From NCBI GenBank assembly GCA_039707465.1, contig CM077647.1, positions 172,606,663 through 172,670,662 of the forward strand: a stretch of DNA of 64,000 nucleotides, read 5' to 3'. Origin of the DNA: Rhabdophis nuchalis (Eukaryota; Chordata; Lepidosauria; Squamata; Natricidae). This document shows positions 22,268 to 31,951 of the stretch, one piece after another (position 1 is the stretch's first letter; every line of letters starts with the position of its first letter). Made by a program: the position numbers and the translations under genes. The notes below the pieces were generated by a model. That model was not told the DNA's origin. It saw only the letters and a program-made list of their open reading frames with translations, and ran no database searches.

Positions 22268-24253
22268 TTTTTTTTTATATTGAAAAAGTTTTATTGGTTT
22301 TACATTTTTTCTATAGGGTAGGGTAAGGGATACAAAGAACTTTTGAGAGCATTCATGTCAGAGTCGTCGGCCCTTCCGAGACCTCAAAATACACAATAGA
22401 AAAATAACCAAAAAAAAGCATTTTTCATAACACTACAAGGTAAAAGCAAGTACATATACCTAAATTCTCAGTTCCATGCTGTCAGACATTTACAAAAAAT
22501 CCAGAAAATATTATGCAAAATTGTTCAGAAAAATCAAGGCAAAGTTATTTTTTCGATCTAAGTCTCTTGGCTATTGTATCTTCTTTTTCTCCCCCCTGGC
22601 CCCCAGCGGGCGGGGCCGTGGCCCCCTCCGTCCCTCCTGGATCTTCCCCCAGGGCAGAGGAATGTTTTTTAAGAAAGGCTTCCGCCTCAGCAACTGTTTT
22701 AATCCTCACTCTTCCTCCTTCCCAGAACACCAGCATCCCTTCGGGTGTCACCCACTTGAACCAAATCCCATGATCAAATAAAATTTTAGACAAGAAGGAA
22801 AATTTCCTCCTTGCTTCTCGAATCTTTCTAGGAATCTGCTTCAAGATAGTGACCGTTTTTTGTTGGTAAATTAAAGGGTTCCCTCTCTGCGCCTTCAAGA
22901 TTTCCTCTCTGGTTGACCTTCTAACAAATTTCACATGTATCTCTCTAGGCACTTCATTTATCCTGGCATATGCTGAGTTAATTCTATAAGCCAGGTCAAT
23001 GTCCCCCCTGATCTCATCTTTAGATTTTTGTAAATAGTCTGCTAAAATTGTACTCATAAGATCAGGGAGGAATTCACCAGGTTGCTCAAAAACATTCTGA
23101 AATCTCAAAAAATATGTCATTCTTTCCATATCAATCCTAGACACATGCCCACTTGTTTCCTCAACCTCTTTAGTAACATTTTTAATCTCTCCCTTAACCC
23201 CCACCAGCCCCCCTTCCAATTCTTCAGTCTTCTGTGTGTTTTCCAGCACTTGCTTCCGTGTGTCCAATAGCTCCTTCTTGAAAATGATGTTTTCTGCCCT
23301 CTGGGCCTGAATTTCTTGAACCAAAGTTTGTATAACAGTTTCAAGAGAAGCCATCCATTGTTCTAAACTTGTCAGTGCTGTTTCTTGAGCCATCTTAACT
23401 GTTAGAGTCAGTGCCACCAAAATGGCGTTTTCAGGGTGGGGCTGGTGAGACTAACCGGGAGCCAAAAGTTCAGATCAAGGTTGAAACGTTGTAAAATTCA
23501 GGAACCAAGAGAGAGACAATTTTCCAACTCAATAGTTATAATAGCGAAGGTAATCCAGAAAGGAACCACAAACCCAACAAGAAAAAAATTCTTCATTAAT
23601 ATCCAGAGAGAGTCCCAATTGTAAAGAGACGCTGGGAATTTTCCATAGTTAAAATAGTCAGGCAGGGACAAAGAAAAGCCACTTTCCACCGCCCATCTCA
23701 GAGCCCAGAGGAGAGAGTAGAAAAATAATTTTTTTAACCAGCCAGACCTAGACACAATGTTGCAAGTAGCCGCATACCACTTTCCCTTGTTAGAGACAGT
23801 CCGGATTTAAGATTTCCGCTTTCTCTTCCAGAGAAGCCATTTTAAAGTGCCGCTTAAGTCCGAGGGGTTTTTTTTGAAAACAAACACCCCCCTCCCAGTC
23901 CGTTCAGCCTGGCTGGCAGCAAGGAAAAAAAGTCTTTTTAAAACTCACTCTCCCTCGCAGCTGAAGCCTCGGCAAGCCTTCCGATCTCTTCCGCTCAGCC
24001 CTCTACATTGAAGTGAATGGCGCCGACAGCCATTGGCGAAGGGAGAACCCCCCGCAGCATGTTCCTCCTCACCTAGGTCGCAGAGGGGATCGCTCTCCCC
24101 ACCGCCGTGAGGAGGAACGTCTCCTCCGAGCCGACCCTACGGGAGACCTCCGGTAACCGGAGTGTCTCGCCCCCGTGGGGGGGCAGAAAAGGCAACAAAG
24201 CGGCGAGCGAGCCCCAGGCTCGCCCGTCGCCGCTGGAGCCGGAACCGGAAGCC
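22268..24253 (-). mobile_element. ORF1-only L1-like retroposon (inner, inverted copy)
   Basis: A 16-bp target duplication AGGAAGTCGCTATCTT (22,252-22,267 and 24,254-24,269) flanks a minus-strand copy. Poly-A appears as the T run at about 22,268-22,276. Layout on the minus strand: 5' UTR of about 860 bp, ORF1, 3' UTR of about 270 bp, poly-A. Again there is no ORF2. Its UTRs are similar but not identical to the outer copy, so it is an independent family member rather than a local duplicate. Confidence 0.87.
22545..23393 (-). CDS. L1 ORF1-like protein, uninterrupted (inner copy)
   Basis: An intact minus-strand ORF of about 282 aa from MAQETALTSL; an upstream in-frame Met at 23,420 would add nine residues. 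MAQ is preferred because it aligns with the MASKK start of the outer copy. Order: coiled coil (about residues 15-90, many Glu/Lys heptads); RRM-like core (MTYFLRFQN, then YRINSAYARINEVPREIH); C-terminal domain (KFVRRSTREEILKAQRG, GIWFKWVTPEGMLVFWEGG); acidic/Gly-rich tail ending in RLRSKK. It resembles L1 ORF1p (RNA-binding trimer) but is shorter than human ORF1p. Expression is unknown. Confidence 0.8.
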   Translation of the reverse strand: MAQETALTSLEQWMASLETVIQTLVQEIQAQRAENIIFKKELLDTRKQVLENTQKTEELEGGLVGVKGEIKNVTKEVEETSGHVSRIDMERMTYFLRFQNVFEQPGEFLPDLMSTILADYLQKSKDEIRGDIDLAYRINSAYARINEVPREIHVKFVRRSTREEILKAQRGNPLIYQQKTVTILKQIPRKIREARRKFSFLSKILFDHGIWFKWVTPEGMLVFWEGGRVRIKTVAEAEAFLKKHSSALGEDPGGTEGATAPPAGGQGGEKEDTIAKRLRSKK

Positions 24254-24835
24254 AGGAAGTCGCTATCTTGAAGCAGATCCCAAAAAAGATTAGAGAGGTG
24301 AGGAGGAAATATTCCTTCTTATCTAAAAAATTGTTTAAACAGGGGATTTGGTTCAAGTGGGTGATGCCAGAAGGGATGTTGGTGTTCTGGGAAGGAGGAA
24401 GAGTAAGGATTAAAACAATTGCTGAGGCGGAAGCCTTTCTTAAAAAACATTCCTCAATCCTGGAGGATGAAACTGGAGGAGCAGAGGGGGCCACGGCCTC
24501 GCCCACTGGGGGGTCAGGGAGGAGAACAAGAAGATACAATTGCTAAGAGACTTAGATCTAAAAAATGACTTTTTTAATGCAGTATAACTTTTGTTTGGAT
24601 GTTTGTACATGATTGCTAGCATAGAATTTATAACGATGTATGCACTCCTATTCACCTTGTAGTATTATTGAAATATGTATTATCTATGTTTTGTCATGAA
24701 GCCCCGGAGGGGGCCAATGATCTCGATGTGAAAGTTCTCAAAATATTTCCCTATTTCACCTTACCCTACCCTATTCGAAAAAATTGTAAAACTCAATAAA
24801 ACTTTTTCCATAAAAAAAAAATATTTCTAATAAAC

Positions 24836-25227
24836 CACACACATAATATATGTCTCTGTGTGTCTGTTTTAAATATAAATCCTTGCCATAAAGGAATACT
24901 TGAGTTGACTGTACTTGTACTTTGCAAAATGTAGAGCAACCTGAATTAGCTGGAGAATCCAGAGAGATTTTATTAGTATAACCCGGTCTACATAGAGATT
25001 GTGTATTTAATGCACACTTAGTGCATGTTCATCATTTGTTACGAATTTAAGAATTGGATCAATTCTTAAAGTGGGGAACATTTTCAAGGCTTTGCTTTAA
25101 TTTTTCTCACTAAAGGGTGCCTTCAGTTTCTCCAAGGCTGGAAAGTTACTTAAGGATCATCATTATAAGAGCCTACAAAGAAAACTATGAGGTAAATGTA
25201 CTGAGGAGCCCTTTTATCTCAACCAAT
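24836..25227. other. V7 5' flank
   Basis: No gene. Colinear with the flank upstream of V6 (18,840-19,220), V14 and V15. Confidence 0.6.
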
Positions 25228-25235
25228 ATGTAAAC

Positions 25236-25573
25236 CAGTGCTTCTCAATTATTTTCTGTCATGCCCCCCCTAGGAAGAAGAAAACATTTCGCGCGCCCCC
25301 GCGCGACTGTAAATAGTATCATTTGTCTATAAAATTGTTATAAGTACACCTCTGAATAACACTGTATCCTTATTAACGTATAAGAGAATAAAAAAAGAAA
25401 GAAATGTGGATCAATTTACAACAAAGAATAGCTTTATTAACTGTAGCAGAAAAGATTTAAAGTGAATTAGAAATTTTAAAAAAATTAAATCCTTTGCCGA
25501 GGTCAAACGCGCCCCCCTTTACGGAGCCTCGCGCCCCCCCTGGGGGCCCCGCCCCACTATTTGAGAAGCACTG
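25236..25573. mobile_element. hAT-like MITE inserted in the V7 octamer
   Basis: Inverted ends CAGTGCTTCTCAA and TTGAGAAGCACTG. The 8-bp target duplication is ATGTAAAC (25,228-25,235 and 25,574-25,581), which is exactly the octamer position of the promoter. The interior has the C-rich blocks CGCGCCCCC and GCGCCCCCC near its ends and no transposase. Confidence 0.88.
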
Positions 25574-25604
25574 ATGTAAACCAAGGCACAATTTCCCCTT
25601 TAAA
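25574..25604 (+). promoter_or_regulatory. V7 promoter, octamer copied by target duplication
   Basis: ATGTAAAC (25,574-25,581) and TTTAAA (25,599-25,604) keep the 25-bp spacing because the target duplication recreated the octamer at the right edge of the MITE. Confidence 0.7.
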
Positions 25605-25711
25605 GGAGTCAGATGGTTTTACTTTTAAGGCTACATCCACCAGCACAAATCTTGAGCACTTTCCCAAATCTTTTCCTACTGATTCTTCTCCATTCATTAG
25701 AGAAAGCCAAA

Positions 25712-26133
25712 ATGACCCCATGGCTGAAGTTGGTGTTCTTATTTGCATCCCTGATAGGTAATTGTTTCCCTCTACACATAATTGCCTTCCATTTCTTCTA
25801 TGCAGGAGATCTCACTAAACCTCATTTCATTTTAGGAGTCCAGTCTCAAGTCCAGTTGGTGGAGTCTGGAGGGGATGTGAGAAGACCTGGAGAGTCCCTC
25901 CGTCTCTCCTGCCAAGCGTCTGGATTCTCCTTCAGCAATGGCATGAACTGGGCGAGACAGGCTCCTGGAAAAGGAATTGAATGGTTGGCCTATATATGAT
26001 CTTCAAATCTTTACTACTCTGACAAAGTGAAGGGACACTTCACCATCTCCAGGGACGATGCCAAAAGTCAGCTGTATCTGCAAATGAACAGCCTCACAGA
26101 TGAAGACACAGGGGACTATTACTGTGTGAGATA
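25712..26133 (+). pseudogene. IGHV: V7: IGHV pseudogene (subfamily D) with nonsense codon
   Basis: Leader exon 25,712-25,757 ([14 protein letters not shown]; donor ATAG/GTAATT); V exon 25,836-26,133. QVQLVESGG and LSCQAS are normal. A TGA at 25,997-25,999 falls at the start of CDR2, where V6 and V14 have TGG. Other defects are Ala for Val in WVRQ (reads WARQ), His for the conserved Arg in RFTIS, and a damaged heptamer. CDR1 is short. Loss of function is clear. Confidence 0.95.
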
Positions 26134-26172
26134 CAAAATGAGAGGAAGTGAATCTGAAGATCGGCAAAAACC
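26134..26172 (+). other. V7 23-RSS, defective heptamer
   Basis: The heptamer is CAAAATG; the third base, essential in CAC, is changed. The 23-bp spacer and nonamer GCAAAAACC are intact. Confidence 0.8.
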
Positions 26173-26323
26173 TACCATTCATTAGAGCAGCCTGCAAGTC
26201 CTTTCAGCCTCAGAAAGCTGCATTTCTCTGTGAAACTAACTTTCAGAGGAAGAAAGAGATTTAATAACCAATTATTAAGTCCTCCCAACACAGAGACAAG
26301 TCTGGTTCATTGAGCCCCCACAG

Positions 26324-26808
26324 CAGTGGAGGGTTTCAAAATTCAATCTCTTCTATAGTTGTGGCCTGCTTTGTGGGAGTGGTTTGCCGGCCATGTGACC
26401 GGGTGGGAGTGGCTTGGCAGCCATGTGACTGAGTGGAAGCGGCTTGGTAGCCATATCACTGGGTGGGCATGGCCAACTTGTAAAATGTGGTGAAACTCAC
26501 TTAAACAACATTCTTGCTTAGCAACCAAAATGTTGGCTCAGAAACTCTGGCATTTGAAGCAAACAAGTCTTAAAACTGTCAAGTTACAAGACCTTTCCAC
26601 CCCTAACCCTTTAGAAAAAAACAAAACCCAGGGGTGTTCAAACTTGACAGCTTTAAGACTTGTGGACTTTAACTCCCAGAATTCCTCCTCTCACTCTTCC
26701 TCTTGATGATGGGCGGACGGAGGGAGCTGGAACCAGTTCTAAACGGCACTGTAGATTTGTGGAACCTCTTCCATAGAAGAGGTTAGAACTGGCAGGAACC
26801 CACCCCTG
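26324..26808. mobile_element. hAT-like MITE, 485 bp
   Basis: Left end CAGTGGAGGGTTTC, right end GGAACCCACCCCTG, and a perfect 8-bp duplication CCCCACAG (26,316-26,323 and 26,809-26,816). The interior includes imperfect repeats of GGGAGTGGCTTGG-type sequence shared with the V1 insertion. Confidence 0.85.
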
Positions 26809-26859
26809 CCCCACAGAGGTGTGTGGACCATATGTTCAGAACCACTGATATAGAGGAAA

Positions 26860-27247
26860 GACTATCCCAAAAAGAGGCTGAAAATCTGGGTGCATCTTTA
26901 TACACCGAATACAGCATTTTTGGTCTACCAAATCCCCGCCCCCTTTGCAAAAAGGGACAAACAGATGATTTCGGAGGCTAGCAAAATGCTCCTGGATACT
27001 GGAGAGGGCAAAAATTAGCAAAAAATGTGCCATTTTTTACTTGTTTCTGCCCCCTCCAGCCCCCAGGAGCACTCTACAAAACTCCCAAAGCTCTGCATGA
27101 CATTTTTTATTTTGCAAAAAAGAAGGTTTGCATAGTGTTTGGGAGGCCTGCAGAGTGCAAAAACATTTTTGTTTAAAAAAAATACCATCTCAAAATCATT
27201 GCACGTCTTATCCTCTGGTACATCTTATGATCTGAAAAATACAGTAT
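26860..27247. repeat. TATAAGAC-type MITE
   Basis: Left AAAGAGGCTGAAAATCTGGG then TATACACCGAATACAG; right ends ATCTGAAAAATACAG. A diverged copy. Confidence 0.6.
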
Positions 27248-27289
27248 TTATTATACTCTTTGAGCTCAGAGAGTCTATTAGTTCACAAT

Positions 27290-27470
27290 GCAACTGCAGT
27301 TTGACTTTGTGAGTTGTTTGGACTTGGCTATTATGGTCCACAGTTCCTATATTATTTACTAACTGGGTAAATGGAAGGGATGCCTCACCGTCTCCCAAAA
27401 CCAACTCGATTTGCAAGGGAAAAACTTTAAAACAGAGGGCACGGCTTATTATTCAACATTATTTGAAGAT
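27290..27470 (+). pseudogene. Old degenerate V relic (3' part)
   Basis: FR2-FR3 traces (TATATTATTTACTAACTGGG, CCTCACCGTCTCCC, then GGCTTATTATTCAACATT) match the relics at 16.5 and 6.0 kb. The 5' part is missing. It sits directly upstream of V8, as the 5.4-6.1 kb relic sits upstream of V2. Confidence 0.65.
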
Positions 27471-27531
27471 CATATGTGTAAAGTCTGTGCAAAGAGTGTG
27501 TGCCCTGAGGGGCTCTTTTATGCTAAGTGAT

Positions 27532-27562
27532 ATGTAAATCGAGGCACAATTTCCTCTTTAAA
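27532..27562 (+). promoter_or_regulatory. V8 promoter: ATGTAAAT plus TTTAAA
   Basis: ATGTAAAT (27,532-27,539) and TTTAAA (27,557-27,562), 25-bp spacing. Confidence 0.75.
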
Positions 27563-27665
27563 GCTCCAGGGTTCCCTTTTCAGGCAACACCCACCAAGAC
27601 AAAGTTTGTCCATTTTGCAGGATACTTTCATATCAATTACCTTCCATTCATTACAGGGAGCAACA

Positions 27666-28095
27666 ATGCCCCTGTGGTTAAATTTGGTGTTCCTTCTAGC
27701 AGTCCTCAGAGGTAATTCTTTCCTAACTATTCAGATTTGTTCCCCTTTTAATGCTTCTATGCAGGAGAACTCACTAAAACTGCTTTCATTTTAGGTGCCA
27801 ATTCTCAAGTCCAGTTGGTGGAGTCTGGAGGGGATGTGAGAAGACCTGGGGAGTCCCTCCGTCTCTCCTGCCAGGCCTCTGGATTCACATTGAGCAGTTA
27901 TTACATGAGCTGGGTGAGACAGGCTCCTGGGAAAGGACTCGAATGGTTGGCCTGCATATATTCTTCATATCTTTACTACTCTGACAAAGTCAAGGGACGC
28001 TTCACCATCTCCAGGGATGATGCCAAAAGCCAGCTGTATCTGCAAATGAACATCCTCAAACCAGAGGATTCGGCAGTCTATTATTGTGCTAGAAG
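27666..28095 (+). CDS. IGHV: V8: IGHV segment, intact (subfamily E)
   Basis: Leader exon 27,666-27,711 ([14 protein letters not shown]; donor AGAG/GTAATT); V exon 27,795-28,095. Mature start is QVQLVESGG, with LSCQAS, CDR1 [32 protein letters not shown] and YYCAR. CDR2 begins with Cys (LACIYSSYL). This gives a third, unpaired cysteine in the domain unless it bonds with a CDR3 Cys. RSS is consensus and there is no stop. It shares flanking sequence with V2 and is the unit 2 member of subfamily E. Confidence 0.93.
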
Positions 28096-28134
28096 CACAG
28101 TGAGAGGAAGTATATGTGAAGCCAAGCAAAAACC
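28096..28134 (+). other. V8 23-RSS
   Basis: Heptamer CACAGTG, 23-bp spacer, nonamer GCAAAAACC. Confidence 0.92.
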
Positions 28135-28442
28135 GCCCATTTCACAAAGAACAAATTTCTTTGAAACCGGAGGATTCTTAGAATATGCTTTATGCCTCCC
28201 TTGTACACTAGGGAGCACTGTTCTCACACTGAAAGTGGTGTGGTGTAAAGCATAGAAATATAATAATTGTGTACAAATAACAACTTATTTCCAAGGCAGA
28301 GCTTTTCTATCTGATGTGCTTAAAAATCCACCAAACTGGCCTCAAGAGAATGCTCTTTCTTTTCAGTCTAGATATACAAAAGTTTGGGCACTTTCCTGAA
28401 TGCTTTTTATCAGCTTCTCTCCATCCATCACAGGGGGCAAAA

Positions 28443-28482
28443 ATGTGGGTAAACATTGTTTCCATGCCAGTAGTCCTCAATG
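28443..28482 (+). pseudogene. Orphan V leader exon (unit 2)
   Basis: A 40-nt leader-like exon (MWVNIVSMPVVL) with a GTAATT donor and no V exon. It is the paralog of 7,075-7,114; in both places a SINE follows immediately. Confidence 0.7.
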
Positions 28483-28498
28483 GTAATTATTTCCCTTG

Positions 28499-28702
28499 TG
28501 GTATGGTGGTTTGATCACTGGCTGCATGCAATTTGGTAGATCGCATCTCACTCGGCTCAAGGTCGACTCAGCCTTCTGTCCTTCCGAGGTGGGTAAAACG
28601 AGGATCCAGATTGTTGGGGAAAATAGGCTGACTCTGTAAACTGCTTAGAGAGGGCTGTAGAAGCACTGTGAAGTGGTATATAAGTCTAATTTTTATTGCT
28701 AT
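28499..28702 (+). mobile_element. tRNA-derived SINE
   Basis: Contains AAGGTCGACTCAGCCTTC, GGCTGACTCTGTAAACTGC and ends TATAAGTCTAA; paralog of 7,129-7,335. Confidence 0.75.
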
Positions 28703-28839
28703 AATATAGTTTATTATCATGTTCTGCTCTTGTAAGCAATAGATCTCATTTTAAAAAAATACCCATTTATTATCCAGTGTTTTCCTGTCAATTGTCCTCA
28801 ATTCATTAATTTGCATTTGGTTAATTTGTAATTAACTTG

Positions 28840-29370
28840 TGGAAAAGCTTGCCTTCAGATGTGGAGGGTGTTTCCTCATGAGAAATCTTTAAGAAGAGAC
28901 TGGACAGTCACTTGTCTGAAATGCCATACGGTTTCTTGAATAGAAATGGTATAGTATAGTATAGAATAGTATAGTGGAGTGGAGTGGAGTGTAATAGAAT
29001 AGAATAGAATAGAATAGAATAGAATAGAATAGAATAGAATAGAATAGGTGGAAGGAAATTTGTAGGTCACTTAGTCCAACTAGCCACCCAAGCAGGAGAC
29101 CCTACACCATTTCTGACCGATGGCAGTCTAGTCTCTTCTTTAAAGCTTCCAGATATGAACCCCCCCCCCCACAACTTCTGAATCCAAGATGTTCCATTGG
29201 TTGATTGTTCTCATTGTCAGAAAATTCCTCCTTATTTCCAGGTTGAATCTCTCCTTGATCAGTTTCCATACATTGTTTCTTGTCTGGCCTTCAGATGCTT
29301 TGTAAAATAGGTTGACCCTCTTCCTCTCTGGGGCAGCCCCTCAAGTATTGGAAAACTACCACCAGACACC
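28840..29370. mobile_element. CR1-type 3' ends, tail to tail, with (AATAG)n
   Basis: Plus-strand CR1 tail to about 28,947, microsatellite of TATAG/GGAGT/AATAG units (28,948-29,046), then a minus-strand CR1 3' end (29,047-29,370). Paralog of 7,940-8,590. Confidence 0.75.
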
Positions 29371-29917
29371 AGATCATTTTATCCTATATGGTGGACATGT
29401 GTAGAGTGTAATTTGCATGTGGTTGGAAAGGATGATACAGCAGCATATTGATTTAAAGCCAGAACAGTTTTTCTTGGGTATTTTACCAGAGAAATATAGT
29501 AAATAAAATGTATATTTAATTATTCATGTAATAACTGCAGCTAGAATTGCATTAGCACAAAATTGGAAAATGGAAAAAATTCCCTCAGAGGGAGAGATAA
29601 TTTAAAAAAAAAATTAGACTGTGCATAAATGTACAGATTAACATTGGCAATTAAAAAGAAGGAAGAATCAGAGTATTAAAAGGTATGGGGATGTTTTTAT
29701 CACTGGAGAGAAAATGAATATAGACAAAAAGAAACAGAAAATTGAATCATTTGGAAAAGAATGTAGAATTATGGGGGAGACAATTGAAATGAAAATGTAA
29801 GGTTAAAAATAGATTAAAAATGATGTAACTATTAAATATGATGACACAAAGATTGTACACAGAGGACTTACTGTAAGATGAATGATGTAAGAGTGGTTAT
29901 GGAAAAATAAAAATAAA
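29371..29917 (+). mobile_element. Degenerate LINE-like stretch
   Basis: Broken translations include a WWTC-like motif reminiscent of the L1 ORF2 C-terminus. AT-rich with many stops. Weak call. Confidence 0.35.
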
Positions 29918-31192
29918 TCTATATAAATAAAAAGTTAACTATGAGTTTGTTCAAAACTGCTAATCTCCGAAAGTACTGCACCAATCTCCACCAAATTTTC
30001 ATACAACGTTCCTTACAAGTTTAGCACCAATGATACATACAGATTGTGTGGATGGCACACCGGTGCCAGGTAAACGCCACACAAATGTAAAACTGCAGCT
30101 CTTCTATGAGTTTTCCTCACTCGCTCACTCAACCCCCTGCCTCCTTCCACCCCTCCCACCTCACCGAACGCCCGTGCTGCCACGCCCTCTGGTTCCTTTC
30201 ACCCCTCCCACCTCACCAGCACTGCCATGCCATCTTGCTCCTTCAGCCCCTAACATCCCCACCTGTGGCACGGCGCCCTCCGGCTGCTTCTGCCACTCAC
30301 CTCACCACTGCTGATGTCGGCGCCGCCATGTCCTCTGGCTCCTTTTGCCCCTCCCACCCCGCCGCTGCCGACACCAGCACCGCCATGTCCTCTGGCTCCT
30401 TCTGCCCTTCCCACCTCACTGCTGATTGCGCCGCCTCACCCTCCAGCTCCTTCTGGACCACCCACCTTGCTGCTGGTGACGCCCACACCACCGGCGCTTT
30501 GCTCTACGACTCCTTCCGGCCCTACCACCTTGCCGCTTCCACTGCCTTCCACTGCCTTCTGATCAACATTCCCCTTCCCCACCGCTGCAGCCGCTCTCTT
30601 CCCCCCATTCCAAGATCTACTGTTAACTTAAAGGTATTTATACTGATATAGGTATTTCATTAGATAGGTAGGTGCTTAGGTACAGGGAGACATACAAAGA
30701 GAGTAGTTGTTTAGGTATGTAGAGTGATATAGACAGATAGAAATATAGTAGGTAGGTAATTACAGGAATTCAAAGACATAGATAGAGGGAGGAATGCGGT
30801 AGGTAGGTAGGTAGGTAGGTAGGTAGGTAGGTAGGTAGAGGGATAGAGAGAGAGGGAGAAATACAGTAGGTAGGTGTTTAGGTAGGGAAATAGAGAGAAA
30901 AATACACTAGGTAAGTAGGTAGGTGGAGAGAGGGAGAGGGAGAAATACAGTAGGTAGGTAAGTAGGTAGGTAGGTAGGTAGGTAGGTGGAGAGAGGGAAA
31001 ATACAGTAGGTAGGTAGGTAGAGGGATAGAGAGAGAGGGGAGGATAAATACAGTAGGTAGGTAGGCAGGTAGAGTAAGAGAGGGAGGGGAAATGGAGGCA
31101 GAGAATGAGAGGGGTCACTGAGAGGGTCTATGAGGGGAAACTTTTTCATTTAACCAAACTTGGCCACAGCAACACGTGGCGGGTACGGCTAG
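29918..31192 (+). mobile_element. Non-autonomous Helitron-like element
   Basis: Starts TCTATATAAATAAAAA and ends GGCTAG. Eight bases before CTAG is a hairpin, GCCAC/GTGGC around an AGCAACAC loop. Starting TC, ending CTRR and a subterminal hairpin are the Helitron signatures. No target duplication is seen, and unit 3 has the uninterrupted flanks at about 43,220-43,262. The interior holds a GC-rich Pro/Ala-coding stretch (30,110-30,640) and GGTA/GAGA microsatellites (30,655-31,100). No Rep/helicase ORF. Confidence 0.75.
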
Positions 31193-31214
31193 ATAAAAAT
31201 AAGAGTATTGGAGG

Positions 31215-31400
31215 ATTTTTGATTTGATTTTATTGAATTTATACCCCGCCCTTCTCCAAACGGACCCAGGGCGGCGCACAGGCATATTAAAAAACATACA
31301 AACATATAAAACGTTTTTTAAAAAACTTATTCAACTAAAAAACCTGTGCTAAAACCGAATTAAAATCCCCATTTTAAAACTATCTATGAGTCAGAATTGG
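31215..31400 (-). mobile_element. L2-like LINE 3' tail
   Basis: Minus-strand tail with CCCCGCCCTTCTCC and GGACCCAGGGCGGC, followed by AT-rich sequence. Absent from unit 3. A 20-bp piece (CTATGAGTCAGAATTGGAGG) is repeated next to it. Confidence 0.65.
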
Positions 31401-31429
31401 AGGCTATCTATGAGTCAGAATTGGAGGTG

Positions 31430-31812
31430 ACATGACTGTTATCATGTCACCCCTGGTCCTTCTTTTCACTAGACTAGCCATGCCCAGTTCCCGCAACTGT
31501 CCACTGTATGTTTTAGCCTCCAATCCCCTAAATTTCTACTAAATGTTATATACATCTCCATCATGCACAGAGCAAGACAGTAAGTTATCTACCAGCTTTA
31601 ATGTTTCCCAAATGTTCAAGTGATACATCCTATTGAATTTTCAAGATATGACTTTCCTTCTGACAAAATCAACCTATTACTCCACATGTGTCTGAAGGAT
31701 TAAAATAAATACACCATAACTGATGTTGGGAGATTTTCAGTCATATCTACAATGGAGGATGAAGGCACTCTAGAAGGTCAAAGGAGTGTGTGTCTCTTTT
31801 ATTCTGAGGGCT
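31430..31812. other. V9 5' flank with CR1 remnant
   Basis: A minus-strand CR1 piece (about 31,430-31,600), then single-copy flank shared with V3 and V11. No gene. Confidence 0.55.
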
Positions 31813-31843
31813 ATGTAAATTTAGGGGCAGCTTCCTGTTCAAA
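31813..31843 (+). promoter_or_regulatory. V9 promoter: ATGTAAAT plus TTCAAA
   Basis: ATGTAAAT (31,813-31,820) and TTCAAA (31,838-31,843), 25-bp spacing. Confidence 0.7.
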
Positions 31844-31951
31844 GGAACCATAACTTCCGGTTCTCCTGCTGCACTCAAAAGCTCAAAGGTTGAGTGTTGA
31901 GTGAATGTTTTCCCATCAGTAAGAATCCTCCAACCTTTTGAACAAGCAATA

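Larger units (their letters stand above)
21711..24546 (+). pseudogene. L1 ORF1-like gene, interrupted (outer copy)
   Basis: The N-terminal part (21,711-22,267) starts MASKKLPEKP and has a heptad-rich coiled-coil region up to about residue 90. The RNA-binding core follows (YFLRFQN, then YRINSAYARINELPREIH and KFVRRSTREG). The C-terminal part resumes at 24,270 after the nested insertion (KQIPKKIREV, GIWFKWVMPEGMLVFWEGG). The two parts are in different frames by exactly the insert length. Near the C-terminus a G run (about 24,507-24,512) appears one base longer than in the inner copy and shifts the last residues. In L1 biology ORF1p is an RNA-binding chaperone; that role here is inferred from family likeness. 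Confidence 0.8.
20848..24820 (+). mobile_element. ORF1-only L1-like retroposon (outer copy)
   Basis: A perfect 15-bp target duplication (20,833-20,847 and 24,821-24,835, ATATTTCTAATAAAC) flanks a plus-strand insertion ending in poly-A (about 24,811-24,820). Without the nested insert it is about 1.97 kb: a roughly 860-bp GC-rich 5' UTR, one ORF resembling L1 ORF1, and a 3' UTR of about 240 bp with AATAAA. There is no endonuclease or reverse transcriptase ORF. This is the architecture of mammalian HAL1 (ORF1-only L1 derivatives). Unit 3 has the empty site near 62,158. Confidence 0.85.

Noticed and set aside
30030..30651. Pro/Ala/Thr-rich ORFs within the Helitron-like element
   Set aside because: No recognisable domain, overlapping ORFs in several frames, and GC-rich simple composition; treated as possible captured DNA only.
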